Source of the DNA: Diphasiastrum complanatum | Taxonomy: Eukaryota; Streptophyta; Lycopodiopsida; Lycopodiales; Lycopodiaceae | NCBI GenBank assembly: GCA_029204225.1 | Contig: CM055098.1 | Span: 20,028,685 to 20,092,684 of the forward strand | Direction: 5' to 3' | DNA length: 64,000 nt | In this document: positions 13,021 to 25,298 of the stretch, piece after piece | How the letters are laid out: each line of letters opens with the position of its first letter | Position numbering within the stretch: the stretch's first letter is position 1 | The notes under the pieces: model-generated | Database searches by the model: none | Seen by the model: the letters and a program-made list of their open reading frames with translations, nothing else | Told to the model about the DNA's origin: nothing | Made by a program: the position numbers and the translations under genes

Positions 13021-16000
13021 ATAGTAAGGCGACCTCTCTCTACATTTTCTTTTTAACAGTGCAAAAATTGATGCTTTCATAAATTAAATGTGTTAGTTGT
13101 CTTGAACTATGATTGGTTTGATGAAAATTTGTCAACACATTGAAGGCAAAAGTTATTCTTTTTTTCCTAGATGCTTTCAATGCAAAAGTATTGACCTTTT
13201 AACCATAGGGCATTATGCCATTTGTACTATAAATTAATCACCACAAAAAGCACATAGTAAATTGTCTTACAAATTAAACAATAATAGAACAATGTGTGAT
13301 AGAAGATATGGGTATAGGGACAAACATGCTAATTGCATCCATGTGCCATGTCCCACTTTGTATTTGATTTTTTTTTTTTTCATATTCATGAGCTTTTCAT
13401 AAGCAACTTGATTTAAGTTATTACACTCTAACCTTTATTTTGGTAGAAGTAGTTACGTTATTTAGATTTCAATCACCCAAACTTGGTCATAGAAGAAGTT
13501 TAATTTGAAACTAGACGACCGAGATCTAGACCATTCCATTTGTTGGCCTTGCCTTGCAATTCTATGCGTTGAGGTCCTTCAATGGAGTTTCGAAGAAAGT
13601 CAAAGTTAAAAGACAAATCATGATGGTGGCCTCGATTTAAGGAGCTATCCAAAACCTGGGTTCAGTGACTTAAAGAACTCTAAGTTTGGCCTTAGTGAAT
13701 GGTGATAGTGCTTTAAGTTTGGCCTTAGTGAATGTTTATAGTGCTTTGAGTTTAGGCCTCGTGAGACATGCACAAGAGTTGAAGCATGAACAATGAGAAA
13801 GCATGCAATAGCTTCATGCATAGTTCAGTCCAATAGTGATGTCAAGCATGTATTATGACGTCAAACTGCCACAGTGCAAGAGTTGCACAGCCCAAAAGTT
13901 GTATGTCAGACACTTGCTTGGAATTTGACATGCACCCTTACCTTTCAGCCTAATGGGCTTTTTTTCTTTTTACCTTTCACATAACATGAATATTTCAAGG
14001 GTACCTTCCAAATAAAAAATTGTATGGACCTTTCCACCACTAATACATATAATTTTGTATGTCTACTGCAATAAAAGAATATCAAGGGCATATCCCTAAG
14101 CCCATGGTTGTCCACAAGAGAAACATTTGATAAAAATTGTAGACTAGAAAGCCAAGAGCACATACCCACAGACATTTCAATGGCATGGGCAAAATATTCA
14201 ATCCCAAAATATACTGACTAATGATATTGTTACCACTACAACAAGACAAGTGAATCGTCAATGCATATATATCGGTGACAAGTGTGAGGTGCTCGCTCAA
14301 TAAAATATCATTTCATTTGGAAACTTTTGCCTTATCTTTTTGGAACAAATCAAATTCAAATTGTGTCTATTTTCATTATGTATCAACCTATGTAGGTGAT
14401 GTTTTCGTTGAATTCATTGTTCTTGTCAAATGTATTGGGACATGCAATAACATGTGGCTAATAAATATATGATTGTGCCAATCTCTACTACATTTATAAG
14501 AAAAAAAAAACTCACAAAACTCTCATTCTTTCAATCATCGTAGAAAAGCTAGACTCGAAAAATTCATCATATGTTGCCATATAAACTTGACAAAATGATC
14601 TTGGAATCCAACACAAATTATGCACATTTTTCATTTGTGTCTGTTAGCTAATTGTTTAATAAGACTCTGGCCAATGTATGCTTAAAATCTAGCATAAACT
14701 ACTCTATATCTTGTTGTTTTCATGTTCAACAAAGGCACAAGGCCACAAGCTATCTGATTCTCTCTAGTCTTTATGATTATCCACTTTGTGAACACATGAC
14801 AATTTGTATTTTTGACAATGTCACTTCTCTGAGCTTAGATTTGGAGGCTCACAATACACAACTTTTCTAGTGATGTGTTATTTGAAAGAACCATATTGTT
14901 TGGTTATCTACAAATAGGACCTCAAACTGCCTCTGTGAAAAAAAAATCTTACAAGAAATTGATTTCATTGGACAAATGTTACGTTCATAACAAATTCATT
15001 ATTTGGCATACAACTTCCAAACCTTCCATGCCACAACGATACTCTTATTGAGTTAGGATACTGGAGCTCATTCTGGCTAGTTTTCCTTTGAAATCTTGTT
15101 GTATAATCTTCTCGTCAATTTTACAAGCCCTCTCCCTTGTGACATCTATACATGTACAAACACTACTTGAAAAAGACATCAAAAGGGATAAGGGAGTCGA
15201 GATTACTTTATTGTGTTATATGTGAGTCTCATCCCATTTCAATGTGGAGGTTCACAACTTACATTAAGCATAAATATGTTAGGGCTCCGTAGTTCATATG
15301 ATTATTTCAACCTACAACATATTGTACATCAAGGAAGAGAGTACAAGTTGTAGGGATAAAAATGGTAATACTTATGCGTGGCTGGTTGTTGACCGTTGAC
15401 TCGCACGTGTAAGAAAACTGTAAAGGGCACGATTTTGAAGCACATGGTTAGGAAGAGTGGCATGTACCCTAAGATGGGTATCACCCTAAGCACATATGGG
15501 GGGTTAGTGACAATACATTTTGTTGAATATCCCTTTACCAAGAATTTGTTACAAAAGCCTTATACTCCCTAGAAAAAAAAATGAAGACATGTGGATATAA
15601 AAAGACAAACCAAATGATATCAAGAAAGAAAGAAAGAAAAGAGACAAATATTTAGAAGCAAAGAACAATATTAGCCCACGACCTTGATGATCAAGCATGG
15701 CATTTCCTACCTTCAATAATGATCTCTGAATTGATAATTCTAAAATGTGTAACTCTAATATTTTGATGACATTCCATTTGATCCAACTCTTTGTGAAAGT
15801 ACAATACTTTGGACCTTGAATGAGTGCATATCATTTGCCTCACAAGAGTGATTGATTGATGTTCATAAAAACATGCAAACTAGACAATAGATTTTGAGAT
15901 CTAGATCAACAAATTAGTATCTACCAATCAAGAGCAACCTTTAATCATTAATCAAACACAAAGTACAGCCCACTCACGTGTGGAACAGTACATAGTACGG

Positions 16001-17140
16001 CCTTGCTTGGATCCAAAAAACAAGTACATAGAGCAAAAACTCGAGTCTTGCCAATGAGCTCTCAAAAATAATCTAAGTACTCACTATGGGAGGATGAAAT
16101 ACATACCAAAGGCCACTTCCGTTGTAAAGTAAGGTAAATTTCCAGCATGTAATAAGGAAGTTAACTTGGCTTTCTTGCCCTAATTTGCCACTAGCCTCAT
16201 TGCTAGAGTCATGCCAAGTGGCTAGTTGGTCAATCTCCATCACAAATCTAAGATTTAGGTCCTATAAACTAGGAATCACTATCAATTTGACTTGACCTAC
16301 TCTTTAGACTTGATCTAACCTACACTAGGGGTAGGTTTCCCACGTGGCTCCATGGCCTCACACGTGTGGGACCCACTTATGTACATTTTACATGACTTTG
16401 ATCAAGCTAGATTTGCCAATTTCTGGCAATTTCTCACTCTTAAATTGAACATTCATTACTGCCACATTTTTTCCGAAATGCATCTAAATGGTTTGTTAAA
16501 CCTCTCTTAGATAATAGTAATGTTGCCTTGATTGAATTATAACAAGTCTATCTTAAAATTGAATTATTGATTATAATTTCCACTGGAAACAATGGTGGTT
16601 CCATTATCGTTCTAGATAAACAAAAAGGCATTTGCCGAATGTTTAGGATACAAGTGAAGTTTTCTTGATCAGTTTGAGGCTTAACACAACTCACGTTCAT
16701 CTCAATTCTTGTGTTCATTAGTATACAACTGGATTGAAAATTCCAACATTGTATGTTTTCTTGATAGTACATTCAGTATTGCATCTTCCGTCCATTAGTG
16801 AGATGCAACAAAACAAAACACAAATTTGGATCACGTAGCAAACCAACCCTTACAGTCCATGTATGCCTCTGGTGTTTTTCCTTGTATGGAGCTCATTGGA
16901 ATTTACTTTCAGTTATTGACATGGATCAGACATAGGAGAGGTCTGGACATGGATTCAATGAAGTTCTATCCAAATAAAGAAGGAACTTTGTCGGACAAAG
17001 AACTTCCCTAAATCACAATTCAACAATCCGAATCATGATTATGTTTTGCCTGAATAACGATTCAAGGACACATCACTTAGACTATGCAAAAGTTACCAGT
17101 AAGTGCCACATTCGGGAATATTTGGAATATCTATGAGACT
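13021..17140. other. AT-rich intergenic DNA, repeats only
   Basis: No gene supported. It contains a roughly 35-bp sequence (AAGTTTGGCCTTAGTGAAT...) repeated about 2.5 times at 13,680-13,765, and an inverted copy of the dispersed repeat at about 16,030-16,440. The remaining open frames are short and unremarkable. Confidence 0.5.
16030..16440 (-). repeat. Dispersed repeat, copy 2 (inverted)
   Basis: Reverse complement of the block at 641-960, sharing the GATTTGCC...CTAGCTTGATCAA...GTGGGTCCCACA landmarks in order. A looser similarity to about 45,840-45,930 (a CACGTGTG motif with AAGTACAG and GGATCC-like words) was noted. Confidence 0.55.
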
Positions 17141-17144
17141 AATA

Positions 17145-17230
17145 CCAAAAAAGGCATAAATTTGAAAATTCCTAAGTTCTATTGTAGCCAAAAAAGGCAT
17201 AAATTTGAAAATTCCTTAGTCCTATTGTAG
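17145..17230. repeat. 43-bp tandem duplication
   Basis: Two near-identical 43-bp units (17,145-17,187 and 17,188-17,230) beginning CCAAAAAAGGCATAAATTTG. They lie just beyond the probable polyadenylation signal of the coiled-coil gene. Confidence 0.85.
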
Positions 17231-17271
17231 CCAGAGAGTTTTTGCCTGTCAGCCACATTTTTAATGTAGTT

Positions 17272-17277
17272 TTTATT
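17272..17277 (-). terminator. AATAAA poly(A) signal of the coiled-coil gene
   Basis: On the minus strand AATAAA lies about 50 nt downstream of the distal stop at 17,327, the usual placement for a plant near-upstream element. Confidence 0.5.
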
Positions 17278-17326
17278 CACTGTAAATGTTATTGATGTAC
17301 ATGACACCACAATAATGCATTCTCAG

Positions 17327-17405
17327 CTATGGTACAAAATGCCTGGTTTTCATTTCAGGAAATTTGTACATCAGGTTCATTGTCTCCTTTGAGGTGAAGG
17401 ATCCA
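17327..17405 (-). CDS. Coiled-coil gene, exon 31 (alternative last exon)
   Basis: A strong donor (GTAAGT) follows codon AAT-AC at 17,597. Splicing to the AG at 17,406 gives 25 more residues (TGSFTSKETM...) and a TAG stop. If that donor is not used, translation stops three bases later at the TAA at 17,593. Both ends are possible. Confidence 0.5.
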
Positions 17406-18862
17406 CTGCCAATGTAACAGTTTATTGTGATAATTGGCCAACAAGTACAAGCTTGTCGATAAATGCCCCAATAATTTATACAGCTCGTAACGTGAGTGCC
17501 AATAGAAACCACAAGTCAATGATGAAAGCTCAAATTAGACCATAGCAAGATTAACAATGTACCCTTTTGAAAACATTTACTGAAAGCTGCACTTACGTAT
17601 TCTCTTTGTCTGCTAGTTTTTCATCAAGATTTCTGAATTTCCCATAACGGGCAGCAAATCCGAGGCCAGAAAAAGTATGCTGGCTTGCAGACCAGGACAG
17701 TGGAAGGTGTCCATCTTGTGGAGCCGTTTGCAGTGATGACTTTGAGGCCGAAAATCCTGAATGTAGAAGAGTCTGTTTGGTGATGTCTTCAACACTTGAA
17801 GAGCATGATGCCCGATTGTTGAGCTCCACAGGCAACAGTGCAGCTCTTCTCGTGCTCCCAAAATCACTGTGATCAGGTTCATGCATACTCTTACCAAATC
17901 TCAAACATGGAGTAAGCAATAGTGGTGTGCTTTCACCACGAATATGAGAGGCATTACGCCGCCTATCCTGCATCTGCATTCATGAAAAAAATCTTATCAG
18001 AAAAATTTGTCAAATCTCATAAAGCCTAAGGAGGGTGAGACTTTTGTACAAAACAACCCAGTCAGAATGTCCCCATCCCACTGATGAATGCTAATGTCTT
18101 CAGATCCTTCACTGTACCTGCTCCATCTCCTTGATCTTTTTCCGAAGAGATGACACAGAGTTCAGGTCAAATGGTTTCCTTTTAGCCAAGGATTCTGCGG
18201 GACTGCTTATAGAGACCTTTTGCAAGGAGCTCAAACCATCTCCTTCAGTCTCACATAGCTCATCAGCTTTAGCAAGAATAGCCTCCTCGTCTATCTTGTG
18301 GTTTTGTTGGTGGACATCCTGCAAAGCATGCTACCAGGATATAGTCTTAAAGATCAAATTCAGCGGTAAGACATCAGCTCTATCATACATAATAACGATT
18401 ACTTGAAGTTCATCAGTATTGGTCAAAGTTCTTGTAGCAGCATGCAGCATTACTTTGTGCTGAAATTGCATACAGTTCTAGTTACTCAAAATGAGCTCCC
18501 TTTTTCCTTTCTATGTTTGAAGCTACATTATTTATAAGGGGTCGGGTTTCACGCAAACAAGCTCCACCACCTCTATAAGAGCAAAATGACAATCACAATG
18601 CAAAACAGATAAAAACATGAGATAGATTTGCACAGTTTGTGTAGCCCCACGTGAATGCCTTGATACTGCCTAAAAGAAGAACATTCCACCTCTTCCACAT
18701 AAAGGAGATTGATTCTTCGAATGTAAATACATTAATGCATTTTTGCTTTAAAAGGGGGCTTTGTATTCTCAACGCTTTTAGTATAGCTATGTACACCAGG
18801 TCACAAAAGAAAAATAAATCACAGAACCAATATCTGTGTAAGCATGTCTAACTTAATAAGCT

Positions 18863-18905
<43 letters not shown>

Positions 18906-21616
18906 CTTTACTGTTTTGGAGACGTTTCATATGCTCCCGTTTGTACCACACTTGATATGTACTTTTTCGTCTTATATGCCTCTTGGCATGGAAAAGACAT
19001 CAATAAAATCTTTCTTTCTCTCACCTCATCAAGTACGTCTCTTTCTGCATGCCCCTGGATTTTCTGGAGGTGCTCATAGTACTTCCTGCATTCATTTCTG
19101 CAATAAAAAAATAGCTCTATGTATAGTACATTCATGTCATTAGGAACTTGGTAAAAAAGCGGCTTTTCTTAATACGTACACGTAAGTTTCCTACCTATAT
19201 ACTCATTGTCATACCTTGAATTCTGAAGTTCGACTTTGAGCTCTACAATCTCCAACCTGGCAGCTGCTAATTTTGATTCCAGTGCTTGTCGATCACTGTG
19301 TGTAGTATGTTTGGCAGGTGCGCGTGACGCTTTTTCTTTTATCTCAATTAGCTCCCACCGTGCATCTTCCAAGCGACCTTCAAAAACTTCTGCCCTAGCT
19401 TCCATGGAATCAAAAGCTACTTGAAGCTTTATATTTGAGACTAGCAACTTCTTATTTTCCTGTGTAACGGGTTATTATCAAAAGTAAAAACAATGCTATT
19501 TTGAACATCTTAAAACACACATTCTGCACTTGTCTGAAATCATAAAACTTCGGAGGATAATCAAACTGGTTTAGCTTCTTGCAACCAATAGTGATAAGTC
19601 TAACGACCTGATGTTAGCCAACACTGTCGTATAAAAAATTTGGACTTCGAAAACATTCAGATGGGGAAAAGGGTTGCTATCGCTAATATAGGTCATGAGA
19701 ATCTGATGTTCTGAAACATTGTTCTAATACAAGTCACTATTCCCAACACAATTGCAGTCCTATAAGCACATTAACTAGCCTCAGTCGAGACATTGGCCTT
19801 TTCCTTTCAATCTGAAACAAATGCTTCACTCTGTATTTCTGATCATAACTACTTTCTGAACATGATAAGAACTCCAGGATCAATTTGGTTCATAGCCAGA
19901 GTCTATTGTTGCTCAATATAGCTTCACAGTCATCCACAGCAAAATAACTTAAGTTACTAATAGCATGTTCCAGTATATCATTTATTTGATTTAAGCTTCC
20001 AATGCTACCCTCATTGGCAATCTAAGAGAAATGAAGATGGGACAATGCCTCAAACCTTCAAGAGTGTATCATTCTGATTTTGTTTTTGTTGGTTCTCAAT
20101 CTCCATGCGTTCTTCAGTCATAATCCAGTGCTGCTGCTCAATTTGAATTGCTGATAATCTGATGTCGTTCCAATAAATCAAGAGAAATATGCTAAAATAC
20201 TATCATCAAATGCTCAATAACATTGTGAAGAACTGGTTTGGACTAGCAGAGATATGGCTCCAGTGAAAATGTTTCATAGGTTAGCTAAGTAATCATAGCC
20301 TCGTACCTAGCTCTTAACTCATTCATAATGCTCTTCTCATTTGATAAAATGTCACTCAATGTTGATATCTCTTCATCAGCTCTTATGAGCATCGCTTCAA
20401 GCTGATCAACCTACAAAAGGCAAGAGTCATCACCGAGATACCAGTCAATACTTGGAGATAGAAAAACTGTAGCCCCTCGAGACTTTTCTTTTTCTAATCA
20501 ACACTGCAGCATTAAAAAAAAGAATAAAATTACATTTACTTCATAGCTGCCTACCTGTTTCTTTTCTTTTACCAATGCTTCTTCCAGTTCAGAAACTTGA
20601 CCTTCAAGGTTTTTCTTGACAGTTTCCGTAGTTTCTTGCAGTCTGCACACCTACATAAGCAAAAAATGTGCATTAAAAACTAAAAATGAGTAAGCTTTAC
20701 ACCACTTTGTTCCAAACAGAGGGATGTTAAAACAACTTGCATAGAAGGTCGTTAGGTGGGGATTTTCCATATTTAGTAATGTGTATTTCTAGATCAGATA
20801 TGAGGTAACAAGGAGTAATTAGTCTTTCATCTAGTATAAGTCGAATTGCATGCAGAAAAGCTCCACACGGTGCAGCTTAGGACCAATGGAAGGAACAGTC
20901 AAGGCGATACATGCATGCACAAAACATACGTGATCTACAAGACACCTATAATAATGCTTTCAATTTATTACCTTGTCAAGGGTAGCTTTCAAGTAAAGAA
21001 TTTCATCTGAAAGTCCCTTCACAACATGATCCTCTACTTTAGCAAGGTCTTCTGCCTACAGTGCCAAAGAAGAAATGGTTAGGATAAAAAATTCAACACA
21101 TTTATAACTTGAGCAAGAAGAACCAAGTTTCAAATTGATCACACTTGCAATATGAATCAACCCGACTTGAATTGACAAGCAACTACAAGCAAATTAGCCA
21201 CGTTTTCCAAAATAGGGTGAGAAAATTGTGAGATTTAAAGTTTCGGACCAAGTTGGATGGGTTAAAAGCTTCAGAAATAAAATCGGAGGTCAAAATTTCC
21301 CCCTACATCAAAACCAATTGTTTTCTATTAGTAAAACTTTCAATTCTGAGCAGCTGCAGATGTTAACTTCATTCAAAGTTCTGGTCATTTAAAGGTTTGT
21401 CAAATTTCCAAGGAAAGTTACAACATTGGGTAACTTTGCTTGGACCCAACAGTTACCAATCATTCGCTCTTCAAATCCCTAACTTCTGCATCGCTAGGAA
21501 ACACCCCTTAGAAACTGCAAAAATACAAGAAACTCTGGAATGGCAAAGCACCCGCAGGGATAGAGTACCAGCGAAAAGAGAGACACTTTTCTTGAATTGT
21601 TGTCTCAATGCAAACT

Positions 21617-21680
<64 letters not shown>

Positions 21681-24600
21681 AAGAAAGAAAGAAAAAAAGC
21701 TTTATTAATGTCTTTTCCATGCCAAAAGGCATATAAGACCAAATGGAGTACATGTCAAGTATGTGAAAACCGTGGGAGCATATATATACGTCTCCAAGAA
21801 AAAACTATGCATAAAAGAGAAATGAACAACATAACTATAAATTACAAATTGCCAATTGTCCATATAGCTGCCAGGAGTAGAGTAATATCATGTAGTGCTA
21901 CTGCTGAAGAAAGATGTGATACGAGCTGCAACATGAGGTAACATGGACCGTCACTGACGTCGTCTAGGAGGGTGAAAACTGTGCGCTCTCGTAACATGGC
22001 GGAGCCTAAGAGCTAGGATGTAGCTGGTTAGCTGGCTGGTACATATCCTGGCGCAACAAGACCATCTCTCGTAGCATAAGTGCGACACAACGAGAGTCCT
22101 CATAACCAATCAGTGCACTAGTAGGCATGTCACGGAATAGACAGTGATATCTCCCTCAGGGGGGGTGGCAAACTCCGCAAGGATGATCTCATGTGGAACC
22201 GAGGACTTCGCTCAAATCATGCGAGCTAACATGGTGGTCTGTAGGCGTGAAATGCTGGACCAATGTGAGGATGATAGTCCTGTACACCATATCTCTGCCG
22301 CATACAATGCTGAGGGGGTGATGATGGTGTCAAACAGTCTGCACTTACTCAGGGCATCTCGAATAGACTTACGGAAGCAGAGTCTCTTCTGTAATCCCTC
22401 TCTGGTACGGGAGACTAGACTCTAGCTCATCAATATATAATCCAAAGAGAACTTGAATCAATAGCTCAGATTCAAGGTCTTCAATGTCCCTGGTGCGGTG
22501 GGTTTTCAGCTTTTTGATTGCTGCCTGAACCAGGTCAGGGGTGAAAAAGGTGAAGTCTGAAGGTCGAGGAGAGATGGAGATGGGCGTATCAGTGGGTATA
22601 GTGTAAAGCTGGGTAGCATAGTCGGTCCCATGTAGATCGTCCAATAGAGGGGGTGGGGCACGAGGGATAAACTCACGCCAAAAGGCACCAGAGGAGGAGC
22701 TGAGAAGGAGGTTGAGGTTTAGAGGGGAAAGCGAAAGGAATCCCGTCTGTATCCCGGGAAGGTGGGTAAACCGCGCATCTGGCTCTCGTGAGTCTCCATG
22801 AAAAACAATAGGTCTCAACCAGTGATAAAATCAATCAGATCGCCTGCTGTAGAAGATGAGTGGATGCCATCACAGTTCCATACCCCAATCTGAAGATGGT
22901 ATGGATGGGGCCCCGGGATGCTCCCAATCCCGGGGGCCCCGAATTCCTAGCTCTGGGAACTGCTAGGGGTGCCAGCAACAAATTGTATCTGGCCATCTCG
23001 ACATATAGCCCGTCTACCAGTCTCTCGAGCCACCTGGAAGGCTTTACGCCTCTCCTCAACCTGGATGTAGGTAAGATCGTCATCCATATATATGGTAGTG
23101 CCACGTAACTGGGCTCTACAGCGTAAAGCCTCTCTGCGGCTGTCTAGGGATGTGAAGCGAACGACCAATGTAGCTGCATCTCTGGTGGTCCTCCAAGCTG
23201 TATCTAGCCCATCTGTCACATGTCCTAGAGTGGTCTCGAAAAATCTCGTAGCCTCGGCAATGGCATCCTGTGTGTCCGGTATGCCACAAACCCTAATGTT
23301 ATGTGCCTTTTGCTCCCGTGACCGCTTTTCCGAAATGGTGGCTGAGATGACCGAGGAGATGGGAGCCCTAGGCTTGGTGCCTTTCTTCAATACTGTTGCC
23401 CATGAGAGGGTTTCTTCTTTATGTTGTTCCATCTTATTTTCAAGTTCCCGTATCATGGTGGTAGCCGTTCCCAGGCCGCAACTTGTTTAGTACTGATCGC
23501 TTGTTCCAATGAGGCAACTTTGGATTGCAACAGGTTCTTTTCTTTGAGTAAGGTGACCACTATTCCCTGCAGTTGTGAAAATTCCTGTTTCAAAAGCTGG
23601 AAATCCGCTTTCATTTGGTCAGCTTCCCAGGAGGAAAATAGTTCAGTTGATTTGGAGGGAGTGTATGGGATAGGTACTGTAGATGGGGGAATTGTGGATT
23701 CGTGGGAAATAGGAATAGGAAGGAGGCCGGTAGGAGTGGCCAGATTGATAGGATTGGAGATCAATAAAGATGCAGAAGAGGTGGAAGAAGAAGAAGATGA
23801 GAGAGGGGAAGGAAGAGCAGAGGCAGGGGGGGGGGGGGGGGGGTGTTGCATCAGAGGAGGCAGCGAGTGCAAGGGGGCGTGGACAGGCAACAAAGGTAGG
23901 GTCTGGACAAGCAGGGGCTGGATGGGCAACGAGTATAGGGACTGGACAAGCACCAGGGGCAGGGGGTGGGCGGACATCGAGGGGGGGGTGGGTTCGAGGG
24001 CAGGGGGTGGGCTGGTAGCGAATGCAGGGGGGGGCTTGCATCGAGGACAAGGTCTGGACCAACCTTAAGGGCAGGGGGTGAGCTGACAGCTGGGGGGGGG
24101 GGGGGGGGGGGGGGGGTGATTCCAGCGAGGACAGGGGGTGGGCGGACAGCGAGGACAGGGGGGTTGATTCCAGCGAGGAGGAAATGGCAGCAGCCAGCGA
24201 GGGGGAGATGGCAGCGGTAGGGGTAGGAGAGCGGGAGGAGCTACATGTGGAGCAAGGGGGGGGGGGGGGCTGAGCCACGGAGGGGAGCCATAGCTGAGAG
24301 AGGGAGAGAGAATGTGAGCCGTGCTGAAGAAAACGCAATTCTAGCGTTTTCATTGGGCCACGTCTGCCCTAATTTGTTTTTGAAGGGCAATTGAAAAGCG
24401 TTGCAAAGTGGGAGAAAGAGAACCTTCTATAAAGAGAACTGTCTAGAGAGAGAACCTTCTAGAGAGAGATATAAAACAGAGCGCGCGATAGAAAGAAGAA
24501 AGAAGAAAGCTTTATTAATGTCTTTTCCATGCCAAAAGGCATATAAGACTGAAGAGGTCTTACAACAGAGTAAATGGAACTCGGACGGGATAGTGCCGTC

Positions 24601-25253
24601 AACAGAAAACTAGACTAAAACTAAAACGTAAAACGTAAATCGCTATGTAAAGAAAGCTCATCTCTCACGTAGGAGAGGAAATCTCACGTAGGAGAGGGAG
24701 AAGAATCTGAGATTTTAAGTTCTGCAATTTTAACCAAGACCGGGCGTCCGTCTCGAAAGAGAGTCCGAAAACCATTGGCCTTAGCATCTGCGATAATTTT
24801 CTTTCTCTCAGTCCATTGAATGGGCGTCAAGTCTTCATCCATAAAAATAGTAGACCCCTTCAGGCAGCCTCTTTTACACAAAACCTTTTGACGAAGCAAA
24901 GCATCCTTGAATCGCAGAAACACTGTGGTGGGTTGGAGCTTACCCACCCAAGCAGCAAATATGACATCCTCTTTGAGACCAAAGGTGGAATGAATAAAAG
25001 CATTTGCCTCAGCCACGAGGTCTTTACCCGCAAAAGAAGCTCTCCTAACCCTGACATTGAGGGCCTTGAGATCTCGTTTTTGATGTTCTTGAATAGATTC
25101 AGAAATAACTTGCTTAGAACCCTTGAGCACGTCGGCCCAAGAACTCTTTGATTGCTGAAGTTGCTGCTCCAAGAGAGGAGGGCACGAGAGGAGCATAGTT
25201 TTGTTAAAAAATTTAGGGGTTTTTTAGGGTTAGAACGAAAAATAGCAATAATG

Positions 25254-25298
<45 letters not shown>

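Larger units (their letters stand above)
21699..24410 (-). mobile_element. LINE A, internally deleted non-LTR retrotransposon
   Basis: Sense orientation is minus. From the 5' side: a Pro-rich ORF1 N-terminus with long G-runs on the plus strand, ORF1 coiled coil and RNA-binding part, a UAG stop with GC-rich hairpin, the start of the endonuclease (IGVWNCDGIHSSS), then a large deletion into the linker before reverse transcriptase, a second deletion joining it to LFGLYIDELES, remnants of the C-terminal part ending ARITSFF, a 3' hairpin and AATAAAGC with a (TTTC)n(TC)n tail. Most of the endonuclease and the polymerase core are absent, so it is non-autonomous. Confidence 0.85.

Noticed and set aside
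23092-24068. Long plus-strand open frames opposite LINE A, Gly-rich
   Set aside because: They are the complement of the Pro-rich ORF1 and have no homology of their own; the family similarity is on the minus strand.
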